From: JADZAI01 sp046348585 | Lineage (GTDB): Bacteria; Pseudomonadota; Alphaproteobacteria; Micropepsales; Micropepsaceae | Assembly: GCA_046348585.1 (NCBI GenBank) | Contig: JAXMDZ010000005.1 | Coordinates: forward strand, 1 to 64,000 | Length of the DNA: 64,000 nucleotides | Direction: 5' to 3' | Part shown: in pieces, positions 18,612-29,136 of the stretch | Layout of the letters: every line of letters starts with the position of its first letter | Numbering within the stretch: the stretch's first letter is position 1 | Translations under genes and position numbers: made by a program | Notes under the pieces: model-generated | Seen by the model: the letters and a program-made list of their open reading frames with translations, nothing else | What the model was told of the DNA's origin: nothing | Databases searched by the model: none

Positions 18612-19307
18612 CTACATCGGCGGCGCGCTCGCCACGCACTCGTCGGCCAGGGCCGTCGCCTTCGCCATGCCGTCCGGATCGGCCGCCCATTCCTGCTGTT
18701 TGGCCTTCACATCGGCGATCCGGGTCGACATCGGCTTGTCCTTGCCGACCTCGCCCAGCTTGACGATCCAGGCGCTGTTGGCGGCGTCGTATTTCTTGAT
18801 GGCCTCCGGGTCGGCGCCCGGCGTCGCCCGCAGCGTCCCGGTGACGAACGAGGTCGCGGCCGAACAGGCGACGGCGCGCTCGTAGGTGATCTCGGTGGCG
18901 GCGGGGGCGGCCGCGCCGGGCGGCTCGGGATTGTCGGCCGGCGTCCACACCTCCGTGCCCGCGCCCGGCGTGCCCTTGACGTACCAGACGCCCTTCGCGA
19001 CGCCGTCGGCATGGGTCATGATCGAGACGCCCGGCGCGCCCGCATAGACATAGGAGATGGCGAGGACATCGCGGTTCGCGCCGTCGACGATGCCGACGCC
19101 CTGAATCGTCTCGCCGCCGATGGTCCACACCACGTCGAAGGCATCGCCTTCGAACGGGCGATCGAAATGAAGCTCGGTCAGCGTCACGCTGCCCGAATAG
19201 GGGCTGCCGTCCGGGGCCGTGCCCTGGACCGAGAAGGCTTCGGTGTCGTCGGCCGCGGCGGCCCCGGCGAACGAGACGGCGAGGATCGCCGCGATCAGAT
19301 TGCGCAT
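18612..19307 (-). CDS. Secreted protein of unknown function
   Basis: This 231-aa protein starts with a signal peptide (MRNLIAAILAVSFAGAAAADD, probable cleavage after AAA). A strong AGGGAGGACATC Shine-Dalgarno region precedes ATG 19307. The mature part has a beta-rich first half (GTAPDGSPYSGSVTLTELHF, VDGANRDVLAISYVYAG) and a second half rich in Ala/Pro with one Cys pair (VACSAAT and LADECVAS). It sits alone between tRNA-Val and tRNA-Asp. I do not recognise a family. A DUF-type periplasmic domain is likely, with no catalytic motif visible. Confidence 0.75.
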   Translation of the reverse strand: MRNLIAAILAVSFAGAAAADDTEAFSVQGTAPDGSPYSGSVTLTELHFDRPFEGDAFDVVWTIGGETIQGVGIVDGANRDVLAISYVYAGAPGVSIMTHADGVAKGVWYVKGTPGAGTEVWTPADNPEPPGAAAPAATEITYERAVACSAATSFVTGTLRATPGADPEAIKKYDAANSAWIVKLGEVGKDKPMSTRIADVKAKQQEWAADPDGMAKATALADECVASAPPM

Positions 19308-19396
19308 GATGTCCTCCCTGGACGGAGGCGCGTGCCTCCCCGTCAAGGGTTTCACGGCCGGGCGAACGGCGCAGCGCGGCGCGAAGTCGCGGCGCG

Positions 19397-19472
<76 letters not shown>

Positions 19473-19516
19473 CCAGCGTGGACCTACCAGAAGGCCCGCC
19501 GCCGGGAAAGCACGCC

Positions 19517-19906
19517 TCAGACGAGCGCGAAGATCAGGCCGTAAAGCGTGAACTGCACGACGAAATAGCCGCCGTTGATCGCCAGAAGCGACAGCGACCG
19601 CCGCTCGAAGGCGTAGTTGAGGCAGAGGCTCGCCGCCACAAGTCCAAGCCCGGTCGTGAAACCGTAGATCAGCCCCTCCTTCAGCGGCACCCCGCTGGCG
19701 AAGAAGCCGAAGGCGATGGCCGTCACCAGCGCGCCGAGAATGGCCTGCCCGAAGACCGCGCCCATATTTGCCTCGGTCTCCTCCTTGGTCAGCTTCGCGC
19801 CGGCCATCCAGGGCTTGGCGAACAGCAGCGGCGAGTACCAGATGCCGCCCAGTACGAATGCCGAAACCGTCGCGACGCCGACGGCGATCCAGTCGATTTC
19901 ACCCAT
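19517..19906 (-). CDS. DUF1761 family membrane protein
   Basis: This 129-aa protein has four predicted transmembrane helices. The N-terminal pattern GVATVSAFVLGGIWYSPLLFAKPWM with a following KLTKEE segment is typical of DUF1761 proteins, which have no assigned function. The downstream tRNA-Val starts 44 bp beyond its stop. It lies just after the SRPBCC/TetR pair in the same direction, with 26 bp between the genes, so it may share their transcript. Confidence 0.85.
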   Translation of the reverse strand: MGEIDWIAVGVATVSAFVLGGIWYSPLLFAKPWMAGAKLTKEETEANMGAVFGQAILGALVTAIAFGFFASGVPLKEGLIYGFTTGLGLVAASLCLNYAFERRSLSLLAINGGYFVVQFTLYGLIFALV

Positions 19907-19932
19907 GACGCTCCCCTCCCCTCATGCCGGCC

Positions 19933-20448
19933 CTATTGCCCGGCGAATGCCCTGTAGCGTTCGAAACCCTCGGCGAGCACGCCGTCGACCGCGCCCGACA
20001 GCTTGGCGAAGCCGTCCGGGTCGTAGCCGCCGACCGCGTAGTGCAGCTTGACGTGCGTGCCGGAGTCCTTCGCCTCGAACTCGACCACCAGCGAGCCGGC
20101 CACGCCCATGAACTGCAAAGGCCCGAGCCCGCCGCTGAACACCAGCAACTGCCCCGGCTCCGCATTCACCACCCTCAGATGCTCGACGAAGCCGCCCGGC
20201 AGTGTCTCGCACCAGCAACCGCCCCGTTCGGGCGTGATGGAGAGATTGGCGGGGTCGCCGGAATAGGAATGCGCCGGGTTCCACCAGCCGCCGATCTGGA
20301 CGAATTTCGCATAGGCCTCGGCCGGCGGCAGGGCGACGTCGCCCTCGAAGGCGACCGCGAAGCCGTTGGGGCCGCTGCTTTCGACGGCCGCCGACGCCGC
20401 GGGCAGCCAGGCGCAGAGCGCGCCGGCCAGAACCATCATCTTCCTCAT
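19933..20448 (-). CDS. SRPBCC-fold protein with signal peptide
   Basis: This 171-aa protein starts with a signal peptide (MMVLAGALCAWLPAASA) and continues as a START/Bet v1-like (SRPBCC, AHSA1-type) domain: DVALPPAEAYAKFVQIGGWWNPAHSY, a central LSITPERGGCWCETLPGG and C-terminal helix KLSGAVDGVLAEGFERYRAFAG. Such folds bind hydrophobic ligands; none can be named here. Its ATG overlaps the tetR stop (TGATG), so it is the likely target gene of that regulator. Export to the periplasm is inferred from the leader. Confidence 0.8.
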   Translation of the reverse strand: MRKMMVLAGALCAWLPAASAAVESSGPNGFAVAFEGDVALPPAEAYAKFVQIGGWWNPAHSYSGDPANLSITPERGGCWCETLPGGFVEHLRVVNAEPGQLLVFSGGLGPLQFMGVAGSLVVEFEAKDSGTHVKLHYAVGGYDPDGFAKLSGAVDGVLAEGFERYRAFAGQ

Positions 20449-21047
20449 GCCGCTTCCCCTTGTTTTTGCGCCGATTGCGCGAGCAGATCAAAATGCGATT
20501 TCAGCTGTGCGACGGCGCGGTCGAAATAGCCGACGTCACGGTGCGTGCGGGCCTGCATGATCCCGCCTTCCATGGTGCAGAGCACGAACTCGGAGAGGGC
20601 CTGCAGATCGACGCCCGCCGGGATGCGGTCGCCCGCCGCCTCAAGACAGCCGCGGATCGCTTCGGTCCAGCCCGTGAAATTGACCGCCAGAAGCTCGCGC
20701 ACCGGCGGGTCCGGCTCGTGGAGTTCGAGGGCGATGGAACCGATCGGGCAGCCATACATGCAATCGGAGGCGACGATCATGCCGCGATAGGCCGCGAGCA
20801 GCGCGAAGACGCGCTCGACCGGGTCCTCGACGCCTTCCCAGGCGGGCGCGAGCAGCATCTCGCCGATCCCCGTGCGATAGGCCTCCAGCACGGCGATCAG
20901 CACGTCCTGCTTGCCGGGGAAGAAGTGATAGAGCGAGCCCGAGTTGACTTCCGCCGCCTTCAGCAGGTCGGCGATGCTGGTCGCCCCGTAGCCCTTTTCC
21001 CAGAACAAGTTCATCGCCGCTCCGATGATGCGATCGCGGGTGGACAT
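20445..21047 (-). CDS. TetR/AcrR family transcriptional regulator
   Basis: This 200-aa protein has an N-terminal TetR helix-turn-helix (RDRIIGAAMNLFWEKGYGATSIADLLKAAEVNSGSLYHFFPGKQDVLIAVLEAY) and an all-helical ligand domain with CMYGCPIG near residue 98. ATG 21047 (MSTRDRIIG) is chosen over an in-frame TTG at 21077, since the extension would run into the palindromic upstream operator. It is translationally coupled to the SRPBCC gene. Ligand unknown. Confidence 0.92.
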   Translation of the reverse strand: MSTRDRIIGAAMNLFWEKGYGATSIADLLKAAEVNSGSLYHFFPGKQDVLIAVLEAYRTGIGEMLLAPAWEGVEDPVERVFALLAAYRGMIVASDCMYGCPIGSIALELHEPDPPVRELLAVNFTGWTEAIRGCLEAAGDRIPAGVDLQALSEFVLCTMEGGIMQARTHRDVGYFDRAVAQLKSHFDLLAQSAQKQGEAA

Positions 21048-21065
21048 GATCAGAAGCGCGCTTGA

Positions 21066-21077
21066 TTGAACATTCAA
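21066..21077 (-). promoter_or_regulatory. Putative TetR operator (palindrome)
   Basis: The palindrome TTGAATGTTCAA (5-bp arms around a 2-bp centre) lies 18 bp upstream of the tetR start in an AT-richer patch. Its place and symmetry fit an autoregulatory TetR-family operator. The link is inferred from position only. Confidence 0.4.
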
Positions 21078-21113
21078 CTAACTGTGAGCCGGGAGGCCGG
21101 GGGCGTCAAGACG

Positions 21114-21146
21114 AAAAAACGCCGCTCACCCGGGCGGGTGGCGGCG
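21114..21146 (-). terminator. Intrinsic terminator of hup
   Basis: On the minus strand, a G+C-rich hairpin (CGCCGC-CACCCG ... CGGGTG-A-GCGGCG) is followed directly by TTTTTT. It begins 44 bp after the HU stop codon and separates hup from tetR. Confidence 0.9.
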
Positions 21147-21189
21147 CTCTCTTCCCGGACCTGGCGTCGGCCGAAGCCGGCGGCGAACC

Positions 21190-21462
21190 TTAGTTCACGG
21201 CGTCCTTAAGCTGCTTGCCCGCGCGGAACTTCGGGGCCTTCGAAGCGGGGATGTCGATCTCCTCGCCGGTCTGCGGATTGCGGCCCTTGCCGGCCTTGCG
21301 CTGGGTCACGACAAACGTGCCGAACCCGACGACGCGCACCTCGTCGCCCTCCTTCAGGGCCGAGGTGATGACCTCGAACACCGCTTCGACCGCAGCCGTC
21401 GCATCGCCCTTGGCCAGGCTCGTCTTGTCGGCGACGGCGGCGATCAGTTCATTCTTGTTCAT
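21190..21462 (-). CDS. hup: DNA-binding protein HU
   Basis: This 90-aa histone-like protein bends DNA as a dimer in the nucleoid. It has the HU/IHF signature GFGTFVVTQRKAGKGRNPQTGEEI on the DNA-binding arm and the N-terminal MNKNELIAAVADK. The ATG at 21462 gives the exact family length and has AAGGAGAAGG upstream. A possible promoter (TTTGCC, 18 bp, TATTCT) lies between the lon terminator and this gene, so it is probably its own transcription unit behind lon, as in many proteobacteria. Confidence 0.96.
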   Translation of the reverse strand: MNKNELIAAVADKTSLAKGDATAAVEAVFEVITSALKEGDEVRVVGFGTFVVTQRKAGKGRNPQTGEEIDIPASKAPKFRAGKQLKDAVN

Positions 21463-21525
21463 GGGTTCAGTACCCCTTCTCCTTGGGAATCCGGGCCGGA
21501 GAATAGCCGCGCCCGGCCACCGGGG

Positions 21526-21557
21526 CAAAGAGAAAGGGCCGCAACCAGCGGCCCTTT
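21526..21557 (-). terminator. Intrinsic terminator of lon
   Basis: A perfect inverted repeat with 10-bp arms (AAAGGGCCGC and GCGGCCCTTT, 5-nt loop) starts 16 bp after the lon stop and is followed on the minus strand by a pyrimidine-rich TTTCTCTTTG tail. Confidence 0.85.
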
Positions 21558-21573
21558 CCAGCTTGCAAACGGC

Positions 21574-23991
<2,418 letters not shown>

Positions 23992-24115
23992 AGCCTCGTC
24001 CTTTCCAAATGGTGGCGAAGCTCTGCGCACCCCTCATGAGGCGATGCGCTTCGGCCTCCCGTTGGCCCGCCGCGGCAGAGCGCCGAAGCAGACGATTCAG
24101 TCGTCATAGAACGAA

Positions 24116-24143
24116 AGTGGGCGAACGAAGCCTGCGGTTCAAG
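24116..24143 (-). promoter_or_regulatory. Putative sigma-32 (RpoH) promoter of lon
   Basis: On the minus strand, CTTGAA is followed after 16 bp by CCCACT, close to the RpoH consensus (CTTGAA ... CCCCAT). It is about 125 bp upstream of the lon ATG and just past the clpX terminator. Lon is a classical heat-shock gene, so the context fits, but this is pattern matching by eye. Confidence 0.4.
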
Positions 24144-24183
24144 AGCGGAGGGCGGGAGGCCACAATCCCGCCGCAATCCGCCG

Positions 24184-24212
24184 AAAAACGAAGGCCCGCG
24201 CTGCGGGCCTTC
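24184..24212 (-). terminator. Intrinsic terminator of clpX
   Basis: The minus strand shows GAAGGCCCGC, a 3-nt loop and GCGGGCCTTC (perfect 10-bp arms), then G and TTTTT. It starts 26 bp after the clpX stop, separating clpX from lon. Confidence 0.93.
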
Positions 24213-24237
24213 GGGCATTTCCGCCAGGACCGGCACC

Positions 24238-25500
24238 CTAGGACGCGGCGGCGTCCTTGGCCTTGTCGGCGTAGATGTAGAGCGGGCGCGCCCTGCCCTC
24301 CACCACTTCGGCGTTGATGACCACCTGCTCCACGCCCCGCAGGCCCGGCAGGTCGTACATCGTGTCGAGCAGGATGCCTTCCATGATTGAGCGCAGGCCG
24401 CGCGCGCCGGTCTTGCGGGCGAGCGCCTTCATGGCGATCTGGCGCACCGCATCGTCCGAGAAGGTCAGCTGCACGTCTTCCATCTCGAAGAGGCGCGCAT
24501 ACTGCTTCACCAGCGCGTTCTTCGGCTTGGTCAGGATGTCGACCAGCGCGTCGATGGAGAGGTCTTCCAGCGTCGCGATGACCGGCAGACGGCCGACGAA
24601 TTCGGGGATGAGACCGAACTTGAGCAGGTCCTCGGGCTCGACCTCGCGGAAAATCTCGCCGGTCGAACGGTCGTCCGGGCCGACCACGGCCGCGCCGAAG
24701 CCGATCGACGATCCCTGGCGGCGGCCGGAGATGATCTTCTCCAGCCCGGCGAAGGCGCCGCCGCAAATGAAGAGGATGTTCGAGGTATCGACCTGCAGGA
24801 ACTCCTGCTGCGGATGCTTGCGCCCGCCCTGCGGCGGCACGGAGGCGATGGTGCCTTCCATGATCTTCAGCAGCGCCTGCTGCACGCCCTCGCCCGAGAC
24901 GTCGCGGGTGATCGAGGGGTTGTCGGACTTGCGGCTGATCTTGTCGATCTCGTCGATATAGACGATGCCGCGCTGGCAGCGCTCGACATTGTAGTCGGAC
25001 GCCTGGAGCAGCTTGAGGATGATGTTCTCGACGTCCTCGCCGACATAGCCCGCTTCGGTGAGCGTCGTCGCGTCGGACATCGTGAAGGGCACGTCGATGA
25101 TGCGGGCCAGCGTCTGGGCGAGCAGCGTCTTGCCGCAGCCCGTCGGGCCGACCAGCAGGATGTTCGACTTCGCCAGCTCCACGTCCTGGTTCTTGGAGGC
25201 GTGGTTGAGACGCTTGTAGTGGTTGTGGACTGCGACCGAGAGAACCTTCTTCGCCTGATCCTGGCCGATGACGTAATCGTCGAGGACCTTGCGGATCTCC
25301 TGCGGCGTGGGCACGCCGTCGCGCGACTTCACCAGCGAGGACTTGTTCTCCTCGCGGATGATGTCCATGCACAGCTCGACGCACTCGTCGCAGATGAAGA
25401 CGGTGGGTCCGGCGATTAGCTTGCGGACTTCGTGCTGGCTCTTCCCGCAGAAGGAACAGTAGAGCGTGTTCTTGGAGTCGCCGCCGGCGGCCTTGCTCAT
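24238..25500 (-). CDS. clpX: ATP-dependent Clp protease ATP-binding subunit ClpX
   Basis: This 420-aa AAA+ unfoldase feeds substrates to ClpP. It carries the N-terminal zinc-binding domain with CSFCGKSQHEV and FICDECVELC, Walker A GPTGCGKT near residue 120, and Walker B IVYIDEIDKI, followed by the RKSDN sensor region. ATG 25500 is preceded by GGAGACC; a longer in-frame start at 25545 is rejected. It ends at a strong terminator. A gene for a secreted protein separates it from clpP, which is unusual. Confidence 0.97.
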   Translation of the reverse strand: MSKAAGGDSKNTLYCSFCGKSQHEVRKLIAGPTVFICDECVELCMDIIREENKSSLVKSRDGVPTPQEIRKVLDDYVIGQDQAKKVLSVAVHNHYKRLNHASKNQDVELAKSNILLVGPTGCGKTLLAQTLARIIDVPFTMSDATTLTEAGYVGEDVENIILKLLQASDYNVERCQRGIVYIDEIDKISRKSDNPSITRDVSGEGVQQALLKIMEGTIASVPPQGGRKHPQQEFLQVDTSNILFICGGAFAGLEKIISGRRQGSSIGFGAAVVGPDDRSTGEIFREVEPEDLLKFGLIPEFVGRLPVIATLEDLSIDALVDILTKPKNALVKQYARLFEMEDVQLTFSDDAVRQIAMKALARKTGARGLRSIMEGILLDTMYDLPGLRGVEQVVINAEVVEGRARPLYIYADKAKDAAAS

Positions 25501-25697
25501 GGGGTCTCCATTGGGACGGGCGATTCCACCCGTCGAAGGTGGCATCTTAGGGGCTGGCGGGAGGCCCCTTCAATGCCGAATCGCTGACGGACGTCCCCGC
25601 TGACCTAACGTCGCCCGTGTGTGCTCGATGACGTACACATTGAGGTTAGGCGAATGAATTTCAACAGAGCCTTAACAATGCCGGTCCGAACGCCGTC
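25501..25697 (-). other. clpX upstream region with imperfect inverted repeat
   Basis: This 197-bp gap contains CCTAAC at 25604-25609 and its complement GTTAGG at 25645-25650, with a second nested pair TGTGT/ACACA at 25618-25622 and 25635-25639. The spacing is not fully symmetric. It should hold the clpX promoter, but I could not identify clear -35 and -10 elements. Confidence 0.3.
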
Positions 25698-26861
25698 TCA
25701 GCGCCGTTCGAAAACCATGCCGCCGATGAGGAGGCGTTCGCCGTCTTCTCCGGGAAGGCGTGCGAAACCAAGCACTTCCGAGCCGCCGCTGGCGTAAACC
25801 ACAGTCATTTCGGCGCCCGCCAGCTTGAACCGGCCGCCCGCCGAGAGGCCGGACCTGAATCCGCTTTCGGCCGCATCCTTGAAGGTGTGGAAGCCTTCGA
25901 GGGCGATCTGTCCGTCCTCAAGGAAGCGGAGCGCGCCGGACGCGCCCAGACCGGCGTTGAAGAGATCGCGCGCCTCATAGCGGCCTTCGGGCGCAGGGGC
26001 GCGGGGCGGCGCGGAGGCGTAGAGACGGCCGCCGATGCGGAGCCCCTCCGGCTCGCGCGCGAAGGCGCGGCGCTCGCTCGTGCCGTCACCCCAGCGCAGC
26101 GCGATCTCGCCGCCCTCGATCCGGTAGCGCCCGCAACGCCAGGCATCCGGGCCGCCGCAGCGTTCGAAGGCCGAGGCGTCGAAGCGGGGGGGCGCGCCGC
26201 GATAGACCTCGCCCAGCGGGTCGAAGAGGAGGAGGTCGAGGCGCTCGGCCTCGGTCCAGGCGAGCGCGGGCCAGGCGAGATAGGAACGGCGGGTGGAAGC
26301 GGCCTGGACGCCTTCGAGGCCGCCGTCGCCCGGCAGGGGTTCGACCGGCGGCGCGGACGGCGGGGCGACATCGGGCGGCGCGACGAAGAGGGAGTCCAGC
26401 ATCCGCCGCCCCTCGGTTCCGTTCAGGGCCCAGGCCGCCTGCTCGCCCGAGAGGACGGCGACGGTCGCCGAGCCGCCGGCGGCAGCCGCCACATAGATGC
26501 GGCGATAGGCGCGGCCGTCGGCCGTCGCGGTCGCCGTCTCCTGCCTCCAAAGCTCGAACGGGTCTTCGCGGACCTCTTCCGGCTCGGAACGCTCGCCCGC
26601 CGTCTCGCCAGCCTCGGCGGCCTCGACGAAGGCGTCGAGGACATCGTCGGGATCGTCGTCGCCGCGGCGGGTCAGCACGGTGAGCGTGAGGCCGCCGTCC
26701 GCCGAGGCGAAGCTCGCCATGCCGCGCTCGTCGAGCCGCGTCCAGCCGTCAGGCACGTCGAGCGTGACGGTATCGTAGGCGACGACGGTCGCGGACGCCG
26801 CGCCCGCGAGGAGCGTGGCGGCGGCCAGAGCGCCGATGAGTTTTCGCAAGGGCGTCGACAT
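25698..26861 (-). CDS. Secreted protein of unknown function between clpP and clpX
   Basis: This 387-aa protein has a signal peptide (KLIGALAAATLLAGAASA). The first mature domain (VTLDVPDGWTRLDERGMASFASADGGLTLTVLTRR, about residues 25-160) resembles small periplasmic domains that follow a YDTVTLDVPDGW start. After a proline-rich linker (PPDVAPPSAPPVEPLPG) comes a second beta-rich domain with one conserved-looking Cys pair (RCGG...WRCGRYRIEGG). No enzyme motif is seen and I do not recognise a family. ATG 26861 directly follows the clpP terminator. The open frame upstream through clpP is shadow sequence. Confidence 0.75.
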   Translation of the reverse strand: MSTPLRKLIGALAAATLLAGAASATVVAYDTVTLDVPDGWTRLDERGMASFASADGGLTLTVLTRRGDDDPDDVLDAFVEAAEAGETAGERSEPEEVREDPFELWRQETATATADGRAYRRIYVAAAAGGSATVAVLSGEQAAWALNGTEGRRMLDSLFVAPPDVAPPSAPPVEPLPGDGGLEGVQAASTRRSYLAWPALAWTEAERLDLLLFDPLGEVYRGAPPRFDASAFERCGGPDAWRCGRYRIEGGEIALRWGDGTSERRAFAREPEGLRIGGRLYASAPPRAPAPEGRYEARDLFNAGLGASGALRFLEDGQIALEGFHTFKDAAESGFRSGLSAGGRFKLAGAEMTVVYASGGSEVLGFARLPGEDGERLLIGGMVFERR

Positions 26862-26868
26862 CGATCTC

Positions 26869-26901
26869 AAAAATGCCACGGCCGGGCATCGCCCGGCCAT
26901 G
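26869..26901 (-). terminator. Intrinsic terminator of clpP
   Basis: The minus strand has GGCCGGGC, a 3-nt loop and GCCCGGCC, extended by two to three weaker pairs, then GTGGCA and TTTTT. It lies 35 bp after the clpP stop and ends only 8 bp before the ATG of the next gene, so it may attenuate rather than fully stop transcription into it. Confidence 0.65.
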
Positions 26902-26935
26902 ATCACGCGATCACATTGCGGCGGGGTCGTGGCGA

Positions 26936-27586
26936 TCAGGCCTCGACCGCCCCCGGGCGCTTCTCGAACACCTCGTCGATCAGGCCGAACTCCTTGGCTT
27001 CGAGCGGGGTGAGGAACTTGTCGCGGTCGAGCATCTTCTCGATGACCTCGACCGGCTGGCCGGTGTGGCGGGCGTAGATCTCGTTCAGCCGCCGCTTGAT
27101 CTTGACGATTTCCTCGGCGTAGCGGGCCATGTCGGTGGCCTGGCCCTGATAGCCGCCCGAGGGCTGGTGGAGCATGACGCGGGCGTTGGGCAGCGCGAAA
27201 CGCTGGCCCTTCTGGCCCGCCGCCAGCAGCCACGAGGCGGCGCTGGCCGCCTGGCCGATGCAGACGGTGGTGATCGGGCAGCGGATGTACTGCATCGTGT
27301 CGTAGATCGCGAGGCCCGAGGTCACCACGCCGCCCGGCGAGTTGATGTACATCGAGATCTCTTTCTTGGGGTTCTCGGCCTCAAGAAAGAGCAGCTGCGC
27401 GGCGATCAGCGTCGCCATGCCGTCCTCGACGCCGCCGGTGACGAAGATCACGCGCTCCTTCAGGAGGCGCGAGAAGATGTCGTAGGCGCGCTCGCCGCGG
27501 GCGGTCGATTCGACCACCATCGGCACCAGCATGTTGTTGACGACATCTCGCGGGTCGCGGTCGAACAGGGCCATAGGGCGCTTCAT
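26936..27586 (-). CDS. clpP: ATP-dependent Clp protease proteolytic subunit ClpP
   Basis: This 216-aa serine peptidase forms the tetradecameric chamber used by ClpX and ClpA. The catalytic Ser lies in GQAASAASWLLAAG, the His in VMLHQPSGGYQGQATD and the Asp in MLDRDKFLTP. The usual AASMGS sequence is AASAAS here, but the nucleophile is kept. The N-terminus (MVVESTARGERAYDIFSRLLKERVIFV) is canonical. It follows tig after 48 bp, and that gap contains a possible heat-shock promoter. Confidence 0.97.
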   Translation of the reverse strand: MKRPMALFDRDPRDVVNNMLVPMVVESTARGERAYDIFSRLLKERVIFVTGGVEDGMATLIAAQLLFLEAENPKKEISMYINSPGGVVTSGLAIYDTMQYIRCPITTVCIGQAASAASWLLAAGQKGQRFALPNARVMLHQPSGGYQGQATDMARYAEEIVKIKRRLNEIYARHTGQPVEVIEKMLDRDKFLTPLEAKEFGLIDEVFEKRPGAVEA

Positions 27587-27610
27587 CCCATCAGTTGAGT
27601 CGTCTGCACT

Positions 27611-27639
27611 ATATAGGAAGCCTCAACGCCGCGTTCACG
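27611..27639 (-). promoter_or_regulatory. Putative RpoH-type promoter of clpP
   Basis: On the minus strand, CGTGAA (one change from CTTGAA) is followed after 16 bp by CCTATATA, matching the alphaproteobacterial sigma-32 -10 pattern. It overlaps the tig stop and lies just before the clpP start. Visual match only. Confidence 0.35.
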
Positions 27640-28984
27640 CCGGATCGTCGCCCTCGGGTTCCTTGAACAGCTCCTCGCGGGAGACGGTCTTGTCCTCGAC
27701 CTTGGCCATGGCGACGATGAAATCGACGACCTTGTCCTCGTAGAGCGGGGCGCGGAGCTGGGCGAGGGCCTGCGGGTTCTTCTGGTAGAACTCGAAAACC
27801 TGCTGCTCCTGGCCGGGATAGCGGCGGGCCTCGGCGGCGACGGCGCGGCCCAGCTCTTCCTGCGTCAGGTCGAGGCTGTTGAGGCGGCCGATCTCGGCCA
27901 GCACCAGGCCGAGGCGGACGCGGCGCTCGGCGATCTTGCGATACTCGGCCTTCAGCTCGTCCTCGCTCTTGCCCTCGTCCTCGAAGGTCTTCTTCTCGCG
28001 CTCAAGCTCGCCGAGCACGGCCTTCCAGATCGCGTCGAACTCGGCTTCGACCATGCCTTCGGGCAGCGGGAAGTCGTGCGCCTTGTCGAGCGCGTCGAGC
28101 AGCGCGCGCTTGATGTGCGAGCGGCTGGCGCGGGCGTAGTCGGCGCCCATCTGGGCGGAGATCAGCTCTTTCAGCTTGTCGAGGCTTTCGATGCCCATCT
28201 TGGCGGCGAAGGCGTCGTCGATCTCGACCGCGTCGGCGCCGCGCACTTCCTTGACCTTGACGTCGAAGACCGCGGCCTTGCCGGCGAGTTCGGCCGAACC
28301 GTAGGCCTCGGGGAAGGTGACGTTGACGGCCTTCTCGTCGCCCGCCTTGGCGCCGACGAGCTGATCCTCGAAGCCGGGGATGAACATGCCCGAGCCGAGC
28401 ACGAGCATGAAGTCCTCGGCCTTGCCGCCGTCGAACGGCACGCCGTCGATCTTGCCCTCGAAGTCGATCTTGAGCTGGTCGCCGGTCGCGGCCGCCGCGC
28501 CTTCTTCCTTCGCGGTGAAGGTGCGCTGCTGGTCGGCCATGCGGCCGAGCGCCTTTTCGATGTCCTCGGCCGGAACTTCGGCGGTGAGGCGGGTCAGCGA
28601 CAGCGTCGCGGGATCGACCGGAGTGAATTCCGGCATCACGTCGACAGTGACGTTGAAGGTCAGGTCGGTCTTGCCGGCGACGAGGTCGTCGGCCTTGGCG
28701 GTCAGCTCGATGCGGGGCGGCTGGGCGGCGCGCAGCTTGCGCTCGGCGACGGCGGCCTGGGTGGCCTCGTTCACCGCCTCTTCCACGACCTCGCCCATCA
28801 CGCCCTTGCCGTAGGTCTTCTTCAGGTGGGCCAGCGGCACCTTGCCCGGCCGGAAGCCCTTGAGCTGAACCTTGTCCTTGATCTCGGCGAGCTTGCCGTC
28901 GACCTTGGCGTCCAGATCGGCGCGCGGCACCAGAATGGCGAATTCGCGCTTCAGACCTTCGGTGGTGATCTCGGTGACCTGCAT
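27635..28984 (-). CDS. tig: Trigger factor (ribosome-associated chaperone)
   Basis: This 449-aa chaperone binds nascent chains at the ribosome exit. The N-terminal ribosome-binding signature GFRPGKVPLAHLKK is near residue 43, the FKBP-type prolyl isomerase domain is around residues 160-245 (GDQLKIDFEGKIDGVPFDGGKAEDF, MFIPGFEDQLVGAKAGDEK), and the helical C-terminal substrate-cradle domain follows. Length is typical. It is the first gene of the tig-clpP group, downstream of tRNA-Leu. Confidence 0.97.
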   Translation of the reverse strand: MQVTEITTEGLKREFAILVPRADLDAKVDGKLAEIKDKVQLKGFRPGKVPLAHLKKTYGKGVMGEVVEEAVNEATQAAVAERKLRAAQPPRIELTAKADDLVAGKTDLTFNVTVDVMPEFTPVDPATLSLTRLTAEVPAEDIEKALGRMADQQRTFTAKEEGAAAATGDQLKIDFEGKIDGVPFDGGKAEDFMLVLGSGMFIPGFEDQLVGAKAGDEKAVNVTFPEAYGSAELAGKAAVFDVKVKEVRGADAVEIDDAFAAKMGIESLDKLKELISAQMGADYARASRSHIKRALLDALDKAHDFPLPEGMVEAEFDAIWKAVLGELEREKKTFEDEGKSEDELKAEYRKIAERRVRLGLVLAEIGRLNSLDLTQEELGRAVAAEARRYPGQEQQVFEFYQKNPQALAQLRAPLYEDKVVDFIVAMAKVEDKTVSREELFKEPEGDDPA

Positions 28985-29051
28985 CGAACTTGATCCTGCT
29001 GTTGCGGAACGTCTGTCCGCCTGAAAACCGGTGCCCTGCCGCTGGCTGAGT

Positions 29052-29136
29052 TGGTGCGGGCGGAGGGACTTGAACCCCCACGGCTTGCGCCGTCGGTACC
29101 TAAAACCGGTGCGTCTACCAATTCCGCCACGCCCGC
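29052..29136 (-). tRNA. tRNA-Leu (TAG)
   Basis: An 85-nt type II tRNA on the minus strand: acceptor GCGGGCG/CGCCCGC, anticodon stem ACCGG/CCGGT-like pairing around a TTTTAGG loop (anticodon TAG), a long variable arm (CGGCGCAAGCCG) and T loop TTCAAGT, discriminator A, encoded CCA. The long variable arm and A73 fit leucine. It is located 68 bp upstream of tig. Confidence 0.95.

Noticed and set aside
26936..27586. Inactive ClpP because of the altered AASAAS motif
   Set aside because: The Ser nucleophile, His and Asp are all present; only neighbouring residues differ.
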